The notes beneath the pieces are model-generated. The model was not told where the DNA came from. It worked only from the letters and a program-made list of their open reading frames with translations, and searched no databases. Shown piece after piece: positions 23,775 to 35,512 of a stretch of 64,000 nucleotides of DNA. The position numbers were made by a program, and so were the translations under genes. Every line of letters begins with the position of its first letter. Positions within the stretch are counted from its first letter, which is position 1. This stretch comes from Eurosta solidaginis (Eukaryota; Arthropoda; Insecta; Diptera; Tephritidae), in NCBI RefSeq assembly GCF_040869045.1, contig NC_090319.1:173264645-173328644 (forward strand), given 5' to 3'.

Positions 23775-25207
23775 GAGGCCCCCAACGAGTTTGTCGTAAT
23801 CTATATGATCCTCTTTTATGTTTCAATAGTTTTTTTCACGGCTGAAATAATAACCGAAATGGTGAAGTGGACTAATGCCGAGATAAATTTGAAACGAAAC
23901 ATATCTATGACTGGTGCCACATTTCGCGATACCAACGAAGCTGAAATTCGTGCCTTGATTGGGATTCTAGTGATGACAGCAGTAAGAAAGGATAACCACA
24001 TGTCTACAGATGAGTTATTTGACCGGTCTTCGTCAATGGTGTATGTGTCTGTGATGAGTCGTGAAAGGTTTGATTTCTTGATAAGATGTCTACGAATGGA
24101 TGATAAAAGTTTCAGTCCCACATTACGAGAAAGTGATGTATTTACTCCTGTTAGGAAAATATGGGATATTTTTGTAAACCAATGTATCGCTAATTATACT
24201 CCGGGAGCTCACTTAACCATAGATGAGCAGTTAATTGGCTTTCGCGGCCGCTGTCCATTTAGGATGTATATTCCAAATAAGCCAAGAAAATATGGAATAA
24301 AGATTGTAATGATGTGTGACAGTGGTACAAAATACATGATAAATGGAATGCCTTATTTGGGAAAAGGCACCCAAACCAATGGAACTCCACTTGCTGAATA
24401 TTATGTGAAGGAGTCGTCAAAGCCCGTTAATGGCAGTTGCCGTTGTATTACATGCGGCAATTGGTTTACTTCAATCCCATTGGCAAAGAACTTGCTCCAG
24501 GAACCTTACAAGCTGACTATGGTAGCGGCGGTCCGTTCAAACAAACGCGAAATTCCAGAAGAGAGGAAAAACAGTCGCTCCAGGCCAGTGGGAACATCAA
24601 CGTTTTGTTTTGACGGACCTCTTACACTGGTCTCTTATAAACCTAAGCCAGCTAAATTGTTTACTTGTTATCATCTTGCGATGAAGACGCCAATGTCATT
24701 GAAACTACCGGAAAGCCTGAAATGATTATGTATTATAATAAAACTAAGGGCGGAGTAGATACCCTTGATCAAATGTGTGCAGTGATGTCCTGTAGTAGGA
24801 AGACGAACAGATGGCCCATGGCTGTTTTCTACGGGATGATTAATATTGCGTGCATTAGCGCGTATATTATATATTCCCACAATGTCAGCAGCAATGGGGA
24901 TAAGGTTTTAAGCGGCAAGAGCTTCATGAAAAACCTTATCACGGAACTTACATCGCCATATATGCGTAAGAGATTAGAACAACCTACTTTGAAGAGCTAC
25001 ATGCGGGAAAGTATAACTAGTATGTTACCAAAAGAAACTGTTCATTCATCCGAAGATGATGCTGCTGAAGAGCCTGAACCAAAAAATCGAACTTACTGCA
25101 CATACTGTCCCTCAAAAAGAAGGCGCAAAGCAAATGCAATGTGCATTAAATGCAAAAAAGTTATTTGCCGTGAGCATAATATTGATGTGTGCCAAAGCTG
25201 TGTCTGA
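23775..25207 (+). pseudogene. piggyBac transposase, catalytic core and C-terminal zinc domain
   Basis: Continuation of the transposase begun at 190. Visible segments include MTGATFRDTNEAEIRALIG, HLTIDEQLIGFRGRCPF (first catalytic Asp), the ITCGNWFTS box, KGGVDTLDQM (third Asp) and a Cys-rich C-terminus, CTYCPSKRRRKAN...CKKVICREH...CQSC (24,9xx-25,207). In piggyBac the middle box holds the second catalytic Asp; here the codon is GGC (Gly), near 24,453. Frame breaks lie near 23,832 in a T run and near 24,658. Similarity to the moth piggyBac is high enough to identify the family by eye. The copy is not functional. Confidence 0.95.
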
Positions 25208-25327
25208 CTGATTTTATAAACCTATGAATTTTTATCTTACAAAATATTTCTTTTATATTTAGTTTATAAGTCAAAATGGCTAATAATAGCCTGACAATAA
25301 ATTATTTTTAATCCTAAAAAAACAAAA

Positions 25328-25411
25328 ACAATTCCACTTCTTCAATTTTCAACAAAGCTTAGGTAACATATTTCACCTAAGCTTTATTGAAAATTGAAGA
25401 AGTGGAATTGT
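25328..25411. repeat. Near-perfect 37-bp inverted repeat in piggyBac 3' region
   Basis: Arms 25,328-25,364 and 25,375-25,411 are reverse complements with one mismatch, around a ~10-base loop. They start ACAATTCCACTTCTTC and meet near AAGCTTAGGT. The hairpin lies between the transposase stop and the terminal repeat. It may be a tiny foldback insertion or a hairpin internal to this piggyBac lineage. Confidence 0.85.
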
Positions 25412-25550
25412 TTTAGTTTTTTCGCATTAAATAAGTAAACAAAAATTCTAAATGATGATATTTGTATTTCATTTGTATGTAAGAGTGTAATCCATATCAG
25501 TTTATTCGATTTTAGTAAGTAAAATATGATAATATATCTGACTAGAATTC

Positions 25551-25616
25551 ATGCGTAAATTTTACGCATGATTATCTTTTACGTATGTCAGAATATGATT
25601 ATCTTTCTAGGGTTAA
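25551..25616 (+). mobile_element. piggyBac 3' terminus and TTAA target
   Basis: The 13-bp terminal repeat TATCTTTCTAGGG ends at 25,612 and is followed by TTAA (25,613-25,616), the obligatory piggyBac target. The internal repeat ATGCGTAAATTTTACGCAT (25,551-25,569) is a perfect palindrome at about the spacing of the 19-bp internal repeat of canonical piggyBac. The right end is thus structurally intact. Confidence 0.95.
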
Positions 25617-26004
25617 ACGCCTGAATGAGCGTAATGGCTTAGGAAATACAGCTGATGGCACACTAAACAAAAAACCTTTGTCGAGAGCAGTTATCTTTGA
25701 TGAGTCCTCTCTTTCATATGCCTCAATTGCAGGTAACGATGAAAAACCTTATCCTAAGGTACAAAAAAGCGTTCCAAAAAAGACTAACATTTATACCAAG
25801 CCTCTCCTATTAAAAAAAGTGAGTGGTACTAAATTATTTCAAACCGTAGACAAAGAATGCAGTAGATTATTTGGTAGCAACTTATCTGGCTGCATGAAAA
25901 GAATAACGGCTCTCACAAAAACATATAAACAATTGAAAAATGATGAAGAGAAGTCGATAGCACCATTTAGTCTACTAACTGAGCTAAGACTTAACAGTGG
26001 GTAG
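25617..26004 (+). pseudogene. LINE ORF1, C-terminal part (jockey-like)
   Basis: Open frame entering from the TTAA junction and ending at 26,004. It is Lys/Ser-rich with no recognised domain, and overlaps the next gene by a few bases, the arrangement of ORF1 and ORF2 in jockey-type LINEs. The N-terminal part is missing because piggyBac inserted here; it should lie left of the window. The apparent start inside the piggyBac terminus is not real. Confidence 0.6.
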
Positions 26005-27504
26005 TAAAAACCTGAAATGTATATTTTTAAATGGTAATTCCTTAATATCTCGAGATAAAAGACATTACTTTAATTTATTTCTAAAAAATCATAAGCCTGA
26101 CATAGTACTGATAGCAGAACACCGACTTAGTCAACGACATGTAGTTAGTTTTCGTGGCTATAACCTCATCAGGCAAGTTAACAAGGCGAAGGGTGTGAGT
26201 GGCAACAATCGCACTAGTAGTACGGCAACAGCTATATGTTTACGAGAAAACTATAAGTACAAAGTTATAAATCTAGGAGATACTATTCATTTAGAGAATA
26301 TCGCACTTATAATTTTCAAAACAAATGGTGAAGAAATTACGTTTGTAGCCTTATATAACCGCCCAACAGACTTACTAAAAACTAGTGACTTTAATATGGT
26401 GTTAAACTCTCTCAGTACAAGTAAAGTAGTCATGGGTATAGGCCTAAATGCCCGTCATCCGGACTGGGGGGACTCATATACCAACCCCAATGACAAAATT
26501 CTAAGTAATTGGCTTCAGCAATGTCCTACGATAAGGTTAATCCCAACAAAATTTCCTACTAGGATATTTAAAAGCTCAGCATCCTTTATAGATATATTTT
26601 TAGTAACCCCATTTGTTGGAAATGATTTCGATGAGCCAAATGGGTATCGATACTGTTTGAGAACACTTCCATTTGAATCAGATCACAGCGCAATTAAATT
26701 AAATATAATGTCAGATCATAACGTACTCAATTGTCAATTAGCTGAGAGGTTTAATTATGACAAAATTGATGTAAAAAGATTCAATGATGTGCTTTCAAAC
26801 AAACTTATCGAATATAATTTACCAATTAATCGTAATGCCACAGAAAATGGAAGTGTCCATAAACTCTGAGCGATACCAAAGGTGAAAGTTCGCAACCGTG
26901 GTCTCATAAACCTGCCACAGAATATTCTCGATCTTGTTGCGGAAAAAAGGCGTTTGCGCCGTGCTATTCATGGATGCGTTGATCCGCAACGTAAAACCAC
27001 ACTCGCAGCTATAGTTCGAAACCTAACTAAAATTATTAAAGAACAAATACAACTGAACGAAAACAAATACTGGTCTAACTATTTTGCGAAAACACGGATG
27101 AATAGCCAAACTTGCAGAAAAATAAAAGGTCTGTGTGGTATAAATGCCAAGCAGCAAATTCCAGATTTAACAATAAGTTGTGACAATGATATCGATTTTA
27201 ATATACCTAATTTTGGTAACAATGACACCATCCTCGTACATGAAAATTTTCATAATCAATATTTTTGCCCACTCCTTTGAAAAAGTTCATAAACAAAATG
27301 AACACATAGGTGGGGTTGAGTTTGCATCACATATTAAAACCTCTATAAGCGAACTATGTGGGTGTAATAGCCCAATTGTTACGTTCGACAACAATTTAAC
27401 TGCCGATGGTGAAATCCCCCACCATGATAATATACAAGTGTCCAATGTAGACCTCAATATGTTCATAAAAGCGGATGACATTGGCTGTTGCATGCATTTT
27501 AAAA
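25997..27504 (+). pseudogene. LINE ORF2, endonuclease and pre-RT part
   Basis: APE-type endonuclease and connector of a jockey-like LINE. Motifs: LKCIFLNGNSL at the N-terminus, IVLIAEHRL with the metal-binding Glu, FVALYNRP, GLNARHPDWGD (where G-D-x-N-A is usual, the Asp is Gly) and ESDHSAIKL near the end. Frame breaks at 26,869 and 27,280. The connector runs to the DINE-like insertion at about 27,505. The Gly substitution and broken frames point to an inactive copy. Confidence 0.8.
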
Positions 27505-30500
27505 ATAATAAAAACAAGTAAGGAAGGTTAAGTTCGGGTGTAACCGAACATTACATACTCAGTTGAGAGCTATGGTGACAACATAAGGGAAAATAACCAT
27601 GTAGGAAAATGAACCGAGGGAAACCCTGGAATGTGTTTGTATGACATGTGTATCAAATGAAAGGCATTAAAGAGTATTTTATGAGGGAGTGGGCCATAGT
27701 TCTATAGGTGGACGCCATTTAGGGATATAGCCATAAAGGTGGATCAGGGTTGACTCTAGAATGCGTTTGTACAATATGGGTATCAAATTAAAGGTGCTAA
27801 TGAGTATTTTAAAAGGGAGTAATCCTTAGTTCCATAGGTGGACGCCGTTTCGAGATATCGCCACAAAGGTGGAACAGGGGTGACCCTAGAATTTGTTTGT
27901 ACAATATGGGCATCAAACGAATGGTGTTAATGAGTATTTTAAAAGGGAGTGGGCCTTAGTTCTATAGGTGGATGCCGTTTCGAAATATCGCCATAAAGGT
28001 GGTCCAGGGTTGACTCTAGAATGTGTTTGTACGATATGGGTATCAAATTAAAGGTATTAATGAGGGTTTTAAAAGAGAGTGGTGGTTGAATGATGTATAT
28101 TGGTGGTTGTTGTATACGTGGTCGCCTTTTCGAGATATCGCCATAAAGGTGGACCAGGGGTGACTCTAGAATGCGTTTGTACGATATGGGTATCAAATGA
28201 AAGGTGTTAATGAGTATTTTAAAAGGGAGTAATCCTTAGTTCCATAGGTGGACGTCGTTTCGAGATATCGCCATAAAGGTGGACCAGGGGTGACCCTAGA
28301 ATTTGTTTGTTCAATATGGGTATCAAAAGAAAGGTGTTAATAACTATTTTAAAAGGGAGTAATCCTTATCCCATAGGTGGACGCCGTTTCGAGATATCGC
28401 CATAAAGGTGGACCAGGGGTGACCCTAGAATTTGTTTGTACAATATGGGCATCAAACGAAAGGTGTTAATGAGTATTTTAAAATGGAGTGGGCCTTAGTT
28501 CTATAGGTGGACGCCGTTTCGAAATATCGCCATAAAGGTGGACCAGGGGTGACTCTAGAATGTGTTTGTACGATATGGGGATCAAATTAAAGGTATTAAT
28601 GAGGGTTTTAAAAGGGAGTGGTGGTTGTTGTATAGGTGGTCGCATTTTCGAAATATCGCCATAAAGGTGGACCAGGGGTGACTCTAGAATTTGTTTGTAC
28701 AATATGGGTATCAAAAGAAAGGTGTTAATGAGTATTTTAAAAGGGAGTAACCCCTAGTTCCATAGGTGGACGCCGTTTCGAGATATCGCCATAAAGGTGG
28801 GCCAGGGGTGACTCTAGAATTCGTTTGTGCAATATGGGTATCAAACGAAAGGAGTTAATGAGTATTTTAAAAGGGAGTGGGCCTTAGTTCTATAGGTGGA
28901 CGCCTTTTCGAGATATCGCCATAAAGCTGGACCAGGGGTGACTCTAGAATGAGTTTGTACGATATGGGTATCAAATTAAAGGTATTAATGAGAGTTTTAA
29001 AAGGGAGTGGTGGTTGTTGTATAGGTGGTCGCATTTTCGAAATATCGCCATAAAGGTGGACCAGGGGTGACTCTAGAATTTGTTTGTACAATATGGGTAT
29101 CAAAAGAAAGGTGTTAATGAGTATTTTAAAAGGGAGTAATCCCTAGTTCCATAGGTGGACGCCGTTTCGAGATATCGCCATAAAGGTGGGCCAGGGGTGA
29201 CTCTAGAATTCGTTTGTGCAATATGGGTATCAAACGAAAGGAGTTAATGAGTATTTTAAAAGGGAATGGGCCTTAGTTCTATAGGCGGACGCCTTTTCGA
29301 GATATCGCCATAAAGGTGGACCAGGGGTGACTCTAGAATGTGTTTGTACGATATGGGGATCAAATTAAAGGTATTAATGAGGGTTTTAAAAGGGAGTGGT
29401 GGTTGTTGTATAGGTGGTCGCATTTTCGAAATATCGCCATAAAGGTGGACCAGGGGTGACTCTAGAATTTGTTTGTACAATATGGGTATCAAAAGAAAGG
29501 TGTTAATGGGTATTTTAAAAGGGAGTAATCCTTAGTTCCATAGGTGGACGCCGTTTCGAGATATCGCCATAAAGGTGGGCCAGGGGTGACTCTAGAATTC
29601 GTTTGTGCAATATGGGTATCAAACGAAAGGAGTTAATGAGTATTTTAAAAGGGAGTGGGCCTTAGTTCTATAGGTGGACGCCTTTTCGAGATATCGCCAT
29701 AAAGCTGGACCAGGGGTGACTCTAGAATGAGTTTGTACGATATGGGTATCAAATTAAAGGTATTAATGAGAGTTTTAAAAGGGAGTGGTGGTAGTTGTAT
29801 ATGTGAAGGCGTTTTCCAGATATCGACCAAAATGTGGACCAGGGTGACCCAGAACATCATATGTTGGATACCGCTAATTTATTTATATATGTAATACCTG
29901 CCAAGATTTTAAGGGTTTTTTATTTCGCCCTGCAGAACTTTTTCAGTTTCTTCTACTTAATATGGTAGGTTTCACAACCATTTTATTAAAGTTTTTTCTA
30001 AAGTTATATTCGCTTCAATAAAACAATCCAATTACCTTACCATGTTTCATCCCTTTTTTCGTATTTGGTATAGAATTATGGCATTTTCTTCATTTTTCGT
30101 AATTTTCGATATCGAAAAAGTGGGCGTGGTCATAGTCGGATTTCGTTCATTTTTCATACCAAGATAAAGTGAGTTCAAGTAAGCACGTGAACTAAGTTCA
30201 TTAAAGATATGTCGATTTTTGCTCAAGTTATCGTGTTAACGGCCATGCGGAAGGACAGACGGATGACTGTGTATAAAAACTGGGCGTGGCATCAACCGAT
30301 TTCGCCTATTTATCGTCATAAAATCTATGCCCCTGTCAAATTTCAAAAGGATTGGTTAATTTTTGTTCGACTTATGGCGTTAAAAGTATCCTAGACAAAT
30401 TAAATGAAATTTTCTTTTATTTTTGTATTTTCTTGCCCTATATCATTACTGGAGTTGAATGTTGACATAATTTACTTATATACTGCAAAGATATTACATT

Positions 30501-31113
30501 TTTTGTTAAAATTTTACTTTAAAAAAATTTTTTTAAACCACTGCGTGGTCCTTCTCCGATTTTGCTAATTTTTATTAGGCGTACATATAGTAATAGGAGT
30601 AACGTTCCTGCCAAATTTCATCATGATATCTTCAACGACTGCCAAATTACAGCTTGCAAAAGTTTTAAATTACCTTCTTTTAAAACTGGGCGGTGCCACG
30701 CCCATTGTCCAAAATTTTACTAATTTTCTATTCTGCGTCATAAGTTCAACTCATCTACCAAGTTTCTCGCTTTATCTCTCTTTTGTAATGAATTATCGCA
30801 ATATTTCGGTTTTTCGAAATTTTCGATATCGAAAAAGTGGGCGTGGTTATAGTCCGATATCGTTCATTTTAAATAGCGATCTGAGATGAGTGCTCAGGAA
30901 CCTACATACCAAATTTCATCAAGATACCTCAAAATTTACTCAAGTTATCGTGTTAACGGGCGGACGGACGGACATGGCTCAATCAAATTTTTTTTCGATC
31001 CTGATTATTTTGATATATGGAAGTCTATATCTATCTCGATTCCTTTATATATGTACAACCAACCGTTATCCAATCAATCTTAATATACTCTGTGAGCTCT
31101 GCTCAACTGAGTA
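27505..31113. mobile_element. DINE/Helentron-like non-autonomous element inserted in LINE RT
   Basis: About 3.6-kb element without a coding gene. It has subterminal inverted repeats ACTCAGTTGAG (27,557-27,567) and CTCAACTGAGT (31,101-31,112), a near-terminal stem-loop GTTCGG/CCGAAC (27,532-27,549), a central tandem array, and a flank containing words such as AAAGTGGGCGTGG (twice) and GGACGGACGGACATGG. Hairpin, sub-TIRs and central tandem repeats are the published layout of DINE/Helentron-derived elements; the assignment is inference. The RT frame of the host LINE stops at its left border and resumes right after it. Exact ends are blurred by A-rich target sequence. Confidence 0.65.
27640..29850. 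repeat. Tandem array, ~130-bp monomer with 389-bp higher-order unit
   Basis: The word ATATCGCCATAAAGGTGG recurs about every 130 bp, roughly 17 times. From about 28,478 the pattern repeats exactly every 389 bp (three monomers), shown by identical blocks beginning 28,478, 28,867, 29,256 and 29,645. Neighbouring monomers differ more than monomers three apart, which is a higher-order repeat. Minus-strand open frames of 71-85 codons here are by-products of the repeat. Confidence 0.9.
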
Positions 31114-32576
31114 TAAAAGCTCCGGCGAGGATGGCGTATCAAATTTTCTCCTAAAGAAAACGTCTCATTTTTTCTGGAAATATATTGCCTTGGTAATCAA
31201 CCAATCTTATAATATAGAGTATTTTCCTAAAGAATGGAAAACAGTTTAGATTGTGTGTGTGCCAAAGCCGAACTCCGACCCTAAATCCATAACTAGCTAT
31301 CGCCCAATATCACTTTTATCAATATTAGCAAACTAAAATAAAATCTTATGTTGAAAAACAAAAGACATTAAAGGACTATCAGTTTGGCTTTCGTCCTTCG
31401 CATGCCACATGTCATGCTTTGACAATACTATCTGATTTTGTATGTACCAATCTGAATAGGCGTCAAGCAACCATTGTCGTTAGTTTGGATCTTGAAAAAG
31501 CTTCTGATACCGCTTGGATAGAAGGTACAATTTATAGGATGTACAAAAAATTAAATTTTGATAAAAATTTATGTAGAATGATATATACCTATCTTAGAGA
31601 ACGATCATTTTACGTTGCCATTGACGACAACAGCTCTATCATACGAAATGTAAGTGCAGGTGTGCCACAAGGTTCTCTGCTCGGGCCAATGTTGTACAAC
31701 ATCTTTCTTGCAAACTTTCCAGACCAACCAACAAAAGCTCACCCGGATTCCTGTGATATAAAAGTCCTTGTATACTCAGATGACATTTTAGTGTTGGGAT
31801 CTCAGAGGCAAATTGCTAAAGCTAATGATGAAATGAAATTATACCTTAACAAACTAAATGAATACTTCTTGAAATGGAAAATAAAGAACAGCACACGCAA
31901 GAGCGAATGTACGATTATTAAGTAAAAAATCAAATTAAATATTTAGGAGTAGTAATAGATGATAGATTTACCTTTAAAAAACATCTAGGCTACATCCTTT
32001 CAGAAGCAAAAAAAAACTGTTTTTTAGCTATGCAAACTTGCTAAGACGTCCAGCTGGCTTAAAAAACAATATTAAGCTTAACATTTATATACAAATATTT
32101 AGGCCTATATTATCGTACGCCCATCCCATTTGGTTTAATATTTCTTCAAGCCAAATGTAAAGGCTACGCGTATTTGAAAAGTATATGCTAAGAATATGTA
32201 GTGGAATCAATCGAAACCCGTACTCGGGGGTATATTCAGGAAAAGATTCTCAAATAAATATTTGTATAAAGCTTACAAAATAGCGCGAATTGATAGCTTC
32301 TTGATCAAAACAACTGAACGCTTTGTTAAGAACTTGTCATATGTAGATAATGAACTAATACAAAACTATGTACTGAAACAAAATGATATAGTATTACCAC
32401 TTAGAGAAAAATACCTATCACCTTTGTATATAAAAATATTAAAACAAAACAACATTATATATCATAACAGCAAAGTTGTTTACTACCATAGGAGATACAA
32501 TACGTATAATGTTAACCAACAAAACCTTGTATATAATGTTGCACAATTTGTGGCAACAACACAATATCGTAAATAA
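31114..32576 (+). pseudogene. LINE ORF2, reverse transcriptase and C-terminus
   Basis: Continuation of the jockey-like ORF2. KSSGEDGVSNFLLK opens RT; YRPISLLS, VVSLDLEKASDTAW, AGVPQGSLLGPMLYNIFL and the catalytic box VYSDDILVLG (31,770-31,800) follow. YSDD keeps both Asp. Stops and shifts are present near 31,228, 31,335 and 31,925. A C-terminal region of low similarity (32,262-32,576) ends the gene. Confidence 0.85.
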
Positions 32577-33035
32577 AATAGTCAATCACTAACAATTTTT
32601 ACATTTAACAGCAGATAATGATATTTCCTTTTTAGCCCTTTCTTGGAAAACATAAATTTTAAATTTACATAAGCTATGCTATTGTCAAAATTATGTCATT
32701 TTAATATACACAAAATAGTATGTAAAATTTTAAACTCCTAGATGAATACTAAGGTATGTTAGGATAACACTAAACTATAAGCCTAAGAAATCTGTAAGTA
32801 GTCGTGAGCTTATTATTTTGGTTGGGTATGGGAGAGTTGCCAGTAACTTTCAATACAAGGCAGGGTAGGGTTTGAGACTAATGACACCCCTCTCCTCCGC
32901 ACGCTGATGTATACATTTTCTTTGTTGATGCGCACCTTTCCTTCGGGATAGTTCTTTTTTTTTGTTGTGTGTTACGACCTTTACCTTTACGTTTTTCATT
33001 TCTCTGCTGTAAGAAGCCCGTCCGTTTCTACTATG
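32577..33035. other. Probable LINE 3' untranslated region and unassigned DNA
   Basis: AT-rich sequence after the LINE ORF2. No poly(A) tail or target duplication is recognised, so the LINE's 3' border is undefined. Confidence 0.35.
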
Positions 33036-35512
33036 CTAATTAATAGAGTAAATAATGAGAACAGGCTGTGTAATTTTTTTTCTGCATTTCGACGCTTTGT
33101 CCATAAGCGGTTTAGTTCCGCGTAGTGCATGAAATATTGTGGTTATATATAGATGCTCATAATAGGGTGGATCGCAGCAAGAACCCCGACCTCCCGAATG
33201 ACTAAGCACGGTTAACGCAAGCATGCACGGCCGCACAGTGGTCTGGATTTGGCTTTCAGTGGACTTAGGGAAATGAAAAAAATGCTCATCATTAAATATT
33301 TTTCGGTACTCGCCATCGCCAACGCATAGAGGTCCATAAATCTTTCGAAGAACTTTTCTCTCGAACACTCCCAAAGCCGCTTCATCTGCTGTTGTCATGG
33401 TCCATGCTTCTGCCCCATATAGCAGGACGGGTACGATAAGTGACATGTAGAGTATTCGTTCGCCGAGAGAGGACTTTACTTTCCAATTGCCTACCTAGTC
33501 CAAAGTAGCATTTATTGGCAAGATTGATTCTTCGCTAGATTTCAGTGCTGATGTTGTTGCTATGTTGATGCTGGTTCCCAAATAAACGAAGTCTTTTACT
33601 ATTTCGAAATTATGGCTGCCAACAGTAGCGTGGTTGCCAAGGCGCGTATGCGCTGACTCTTTGCTGGATGACAGCAGGTACTTCGTTTTGTCCTCATTCA
33701 CCATTAAACCCATCTTTACCGCTTCTTTTTCCAGTTTGGAGTAAGCAGAACTAACAGCGCGGGTGTTTAGGCCGATGATATCAATGTCATCAGCATATGC
33801 CAGCAATTGGACGCTTTTATAGTATATTGTTCCAGTGCGGTTAAGTTCTGCAGCTAGTATAATTTTCTCCAGCATCAAATTAAGGAATCGCACCCTGTCT
33901 GAAACCTCGTTTAGTTTCGAACGGCTCGGAGAGGTCCTTCCCAATTCTGACTGAGCTGATGGTGTTGCTCAACGTCATTTTGCACAGCCGTATAAGTTTT
34001 GCGGAGAAACCAAATTCAGACATAGCGGCATATAGGCAGCTCCTTTTCGTGCTGTGGAAGGCTGCTTTAAAGTCGACGAAGAGGTGATGTGTCTATTCTC
34101 TTTTCACGGATTTTTTCCAAGATTTGGCGCATTGTGAAAATCTTGTCGATGGTCTGAAGCCTCACTGATAAGGTCCAATCAGCCGGTTCACGGTGGCCTT
34201 CAATCTTTCGAACAATACACTTGAAAGGACCTTATATGCGATATTAAGAAGGCTGATTCCACGATAGTTGGTGCATTTTGCAGTATCCCCCTTCTTGTGG
34301 ACTGGCCAAAGAACACTTAGATTCCAACCGTCGGGCATGCACTCGTCCGCCCATATTTTGCTAAGAAGCTGCTGCATGCGCCTTACCAACTCCTCGCCGC
34401 CGTACTTGAATAGCTCCGCAGGCAATCCATCAGCGCCCACGGCCTTGTTGTTTTTCAATCTGGTTATTGCTATTATAACTTCGTCAAAATCGGGCGGGGG
34501 ACATATATTCCATCACCATCGATTGCGGGATCGGGGTCTTCATCTCTGCGCGGTGAAATGCTGCCTCCATTTAGGAGAGCAGGGAAGTATTCGCTCCATA
34601 ATCTAAGCACTCTGTGGACATCAGTTACAAGGTCGCCGTTTTCATTCCTACAGAAGTTTTCCCTGGTCTTAAAACTTTCCGTCTGTCGCCGTATTTTTTG
34701 GGCGTTATTACTGGTAGCTAGCAGCTCAAGCTCCTCGCACTCACGCCTTTCTGCTTCTGCTTTTTTCTTCCTGAAAAGAAGTCTCGCTTCCCTTTTCAAC
34801 TCACGATAGCGTTGCCACACTCCTCTTGTCGCGCTCGCTTTTAACGTAGCCCTGTAGGCAGCATCTTTTCTTTCGGTTGCAACGCGGCATTCTTCATCGT
34901 ACCAGTTGTTTTTTCGTGGCCGCCGGTAACCAATTTTTTCCTCGGCGGCAGTACGAAGTGCTTTGGAGATATGCTCCCACTGCTCCTGTATTCCTTCAGG
35001 ATGAGTTGTGCTCTCAGAGAGCAGGTGTGAGAGTCGAGTTGCGAAATCATTGGCAGTCTGTTGTGATTGAAGCTTTTCGACGTCTAGCTTTCCTTGTGTT
35101 TTTTGTCCCTTGGTTTTAGCCGCGTTGAGGCGGTTGCGTATTTTGGCTGCAACGAGACAATGGTCCGAGTCGATGTTAGGTTCTCGGATCGTGCGCACAT
35201 CCAAAGCACTGGAGTCATGCCGTCCGTCTATCACAACGTGATCGATCTGATTGCGAGTATTTCGATCAGGAGACAGCCATGTAACTTGATGTATCTTTTT
35301 ATGCATGAACCTCGTGCTGGATATGACCATGTTTCGAGCACCGGCAAAGTCAATCAGCTTCAGTCCGTTAGGAGAAGTTTCATTGTGTAGGCTGAACTTT
35401 CCGACTGTAGGGCCAAAAACATCTTCTTTGCTCACCCTGGCGTTAAAGTCGCCAAGCACGACTTTTATATCATGACGGGGGCAGCGCTCGTATGAACCAA
35501 ACTGCATTGTTT
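33036..35512 (-). pseudogene. RTE-type LINE, copy 1 (endonuclease and RT)
   Basis: RTE-clade LINE ORF on the minus strand. Endonuclease part (34,473-35,507): VVLGDFNARV, RNTRNQIDHVVIDGRH and NIDSDHCLV; the first third of the domain is missing at 35,507. RT part: NNKAVGADGLPAELFKYGG and GISLLNIAYKVLSSVL (34,162-34,458), LLAYADDIDIIGL (about 33,800) and the post-RT signature YGAEAWT...FERKVLRKIYGP (33,330-33,440). Catalytic YADD is present. Frame breaks occur at 34,470, 34,150, 33,950 and 33,480, and about 60 codons of the palm differ from copy 2 by deletion. Beyond the GDGEYR motif near 33,310 similarity is lost. Confidence 0.88.

Larger units (their letters stand above)
563..23778 (-). mobile_element. 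Outer Ty3/gypsy retrotransposon (412/mdg1-like), inserted in piggyBac
   Basis: Full-span LTR retrotransposon on the minus strand, flanked by the 4-bp target duplication GAGG (563-566 and 23,775-23,778). Reading right to left it has a 5' LTR, a tandem-repeat-rich leader, gag, protease, RT, RNase H, integrase and a 3' LTR; no env frame was seen after integrase. The LTR termini are TG...CA. The 412/mdg1 assignment rests on the order of domains, the style of gag and the integrase C-terminus, and an LTR that opens TGTAGC; it is tentative. Two later insertions interrupt it: a LINE at 3,088-5,151 and a second gypsy element at 8,719-22,435. Without them it would be about 7.4 kb, a normal size. Confidence 0.85.

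Noticed and set aside
27640..29850. Regular repeats resembling a CRISPR array
   Set aside because: Repeats abut without unique spacers, are ~130 bp, and lie in a eukaryotic genome.
27939..29860. Series of minus-strand frames of 71-85 codons with near-identical sequence
   Set aside because: Produced by the 130/389-bp tandem array; they end at each repeat and show no start context.
33036..33310. Continuation of the RTE ORF beyond GDGEYR
   Set aside because: Similarity to RTE C-termini is lost and the text does not match copy 2's 3' region, so the open frame is probably fortuitous.
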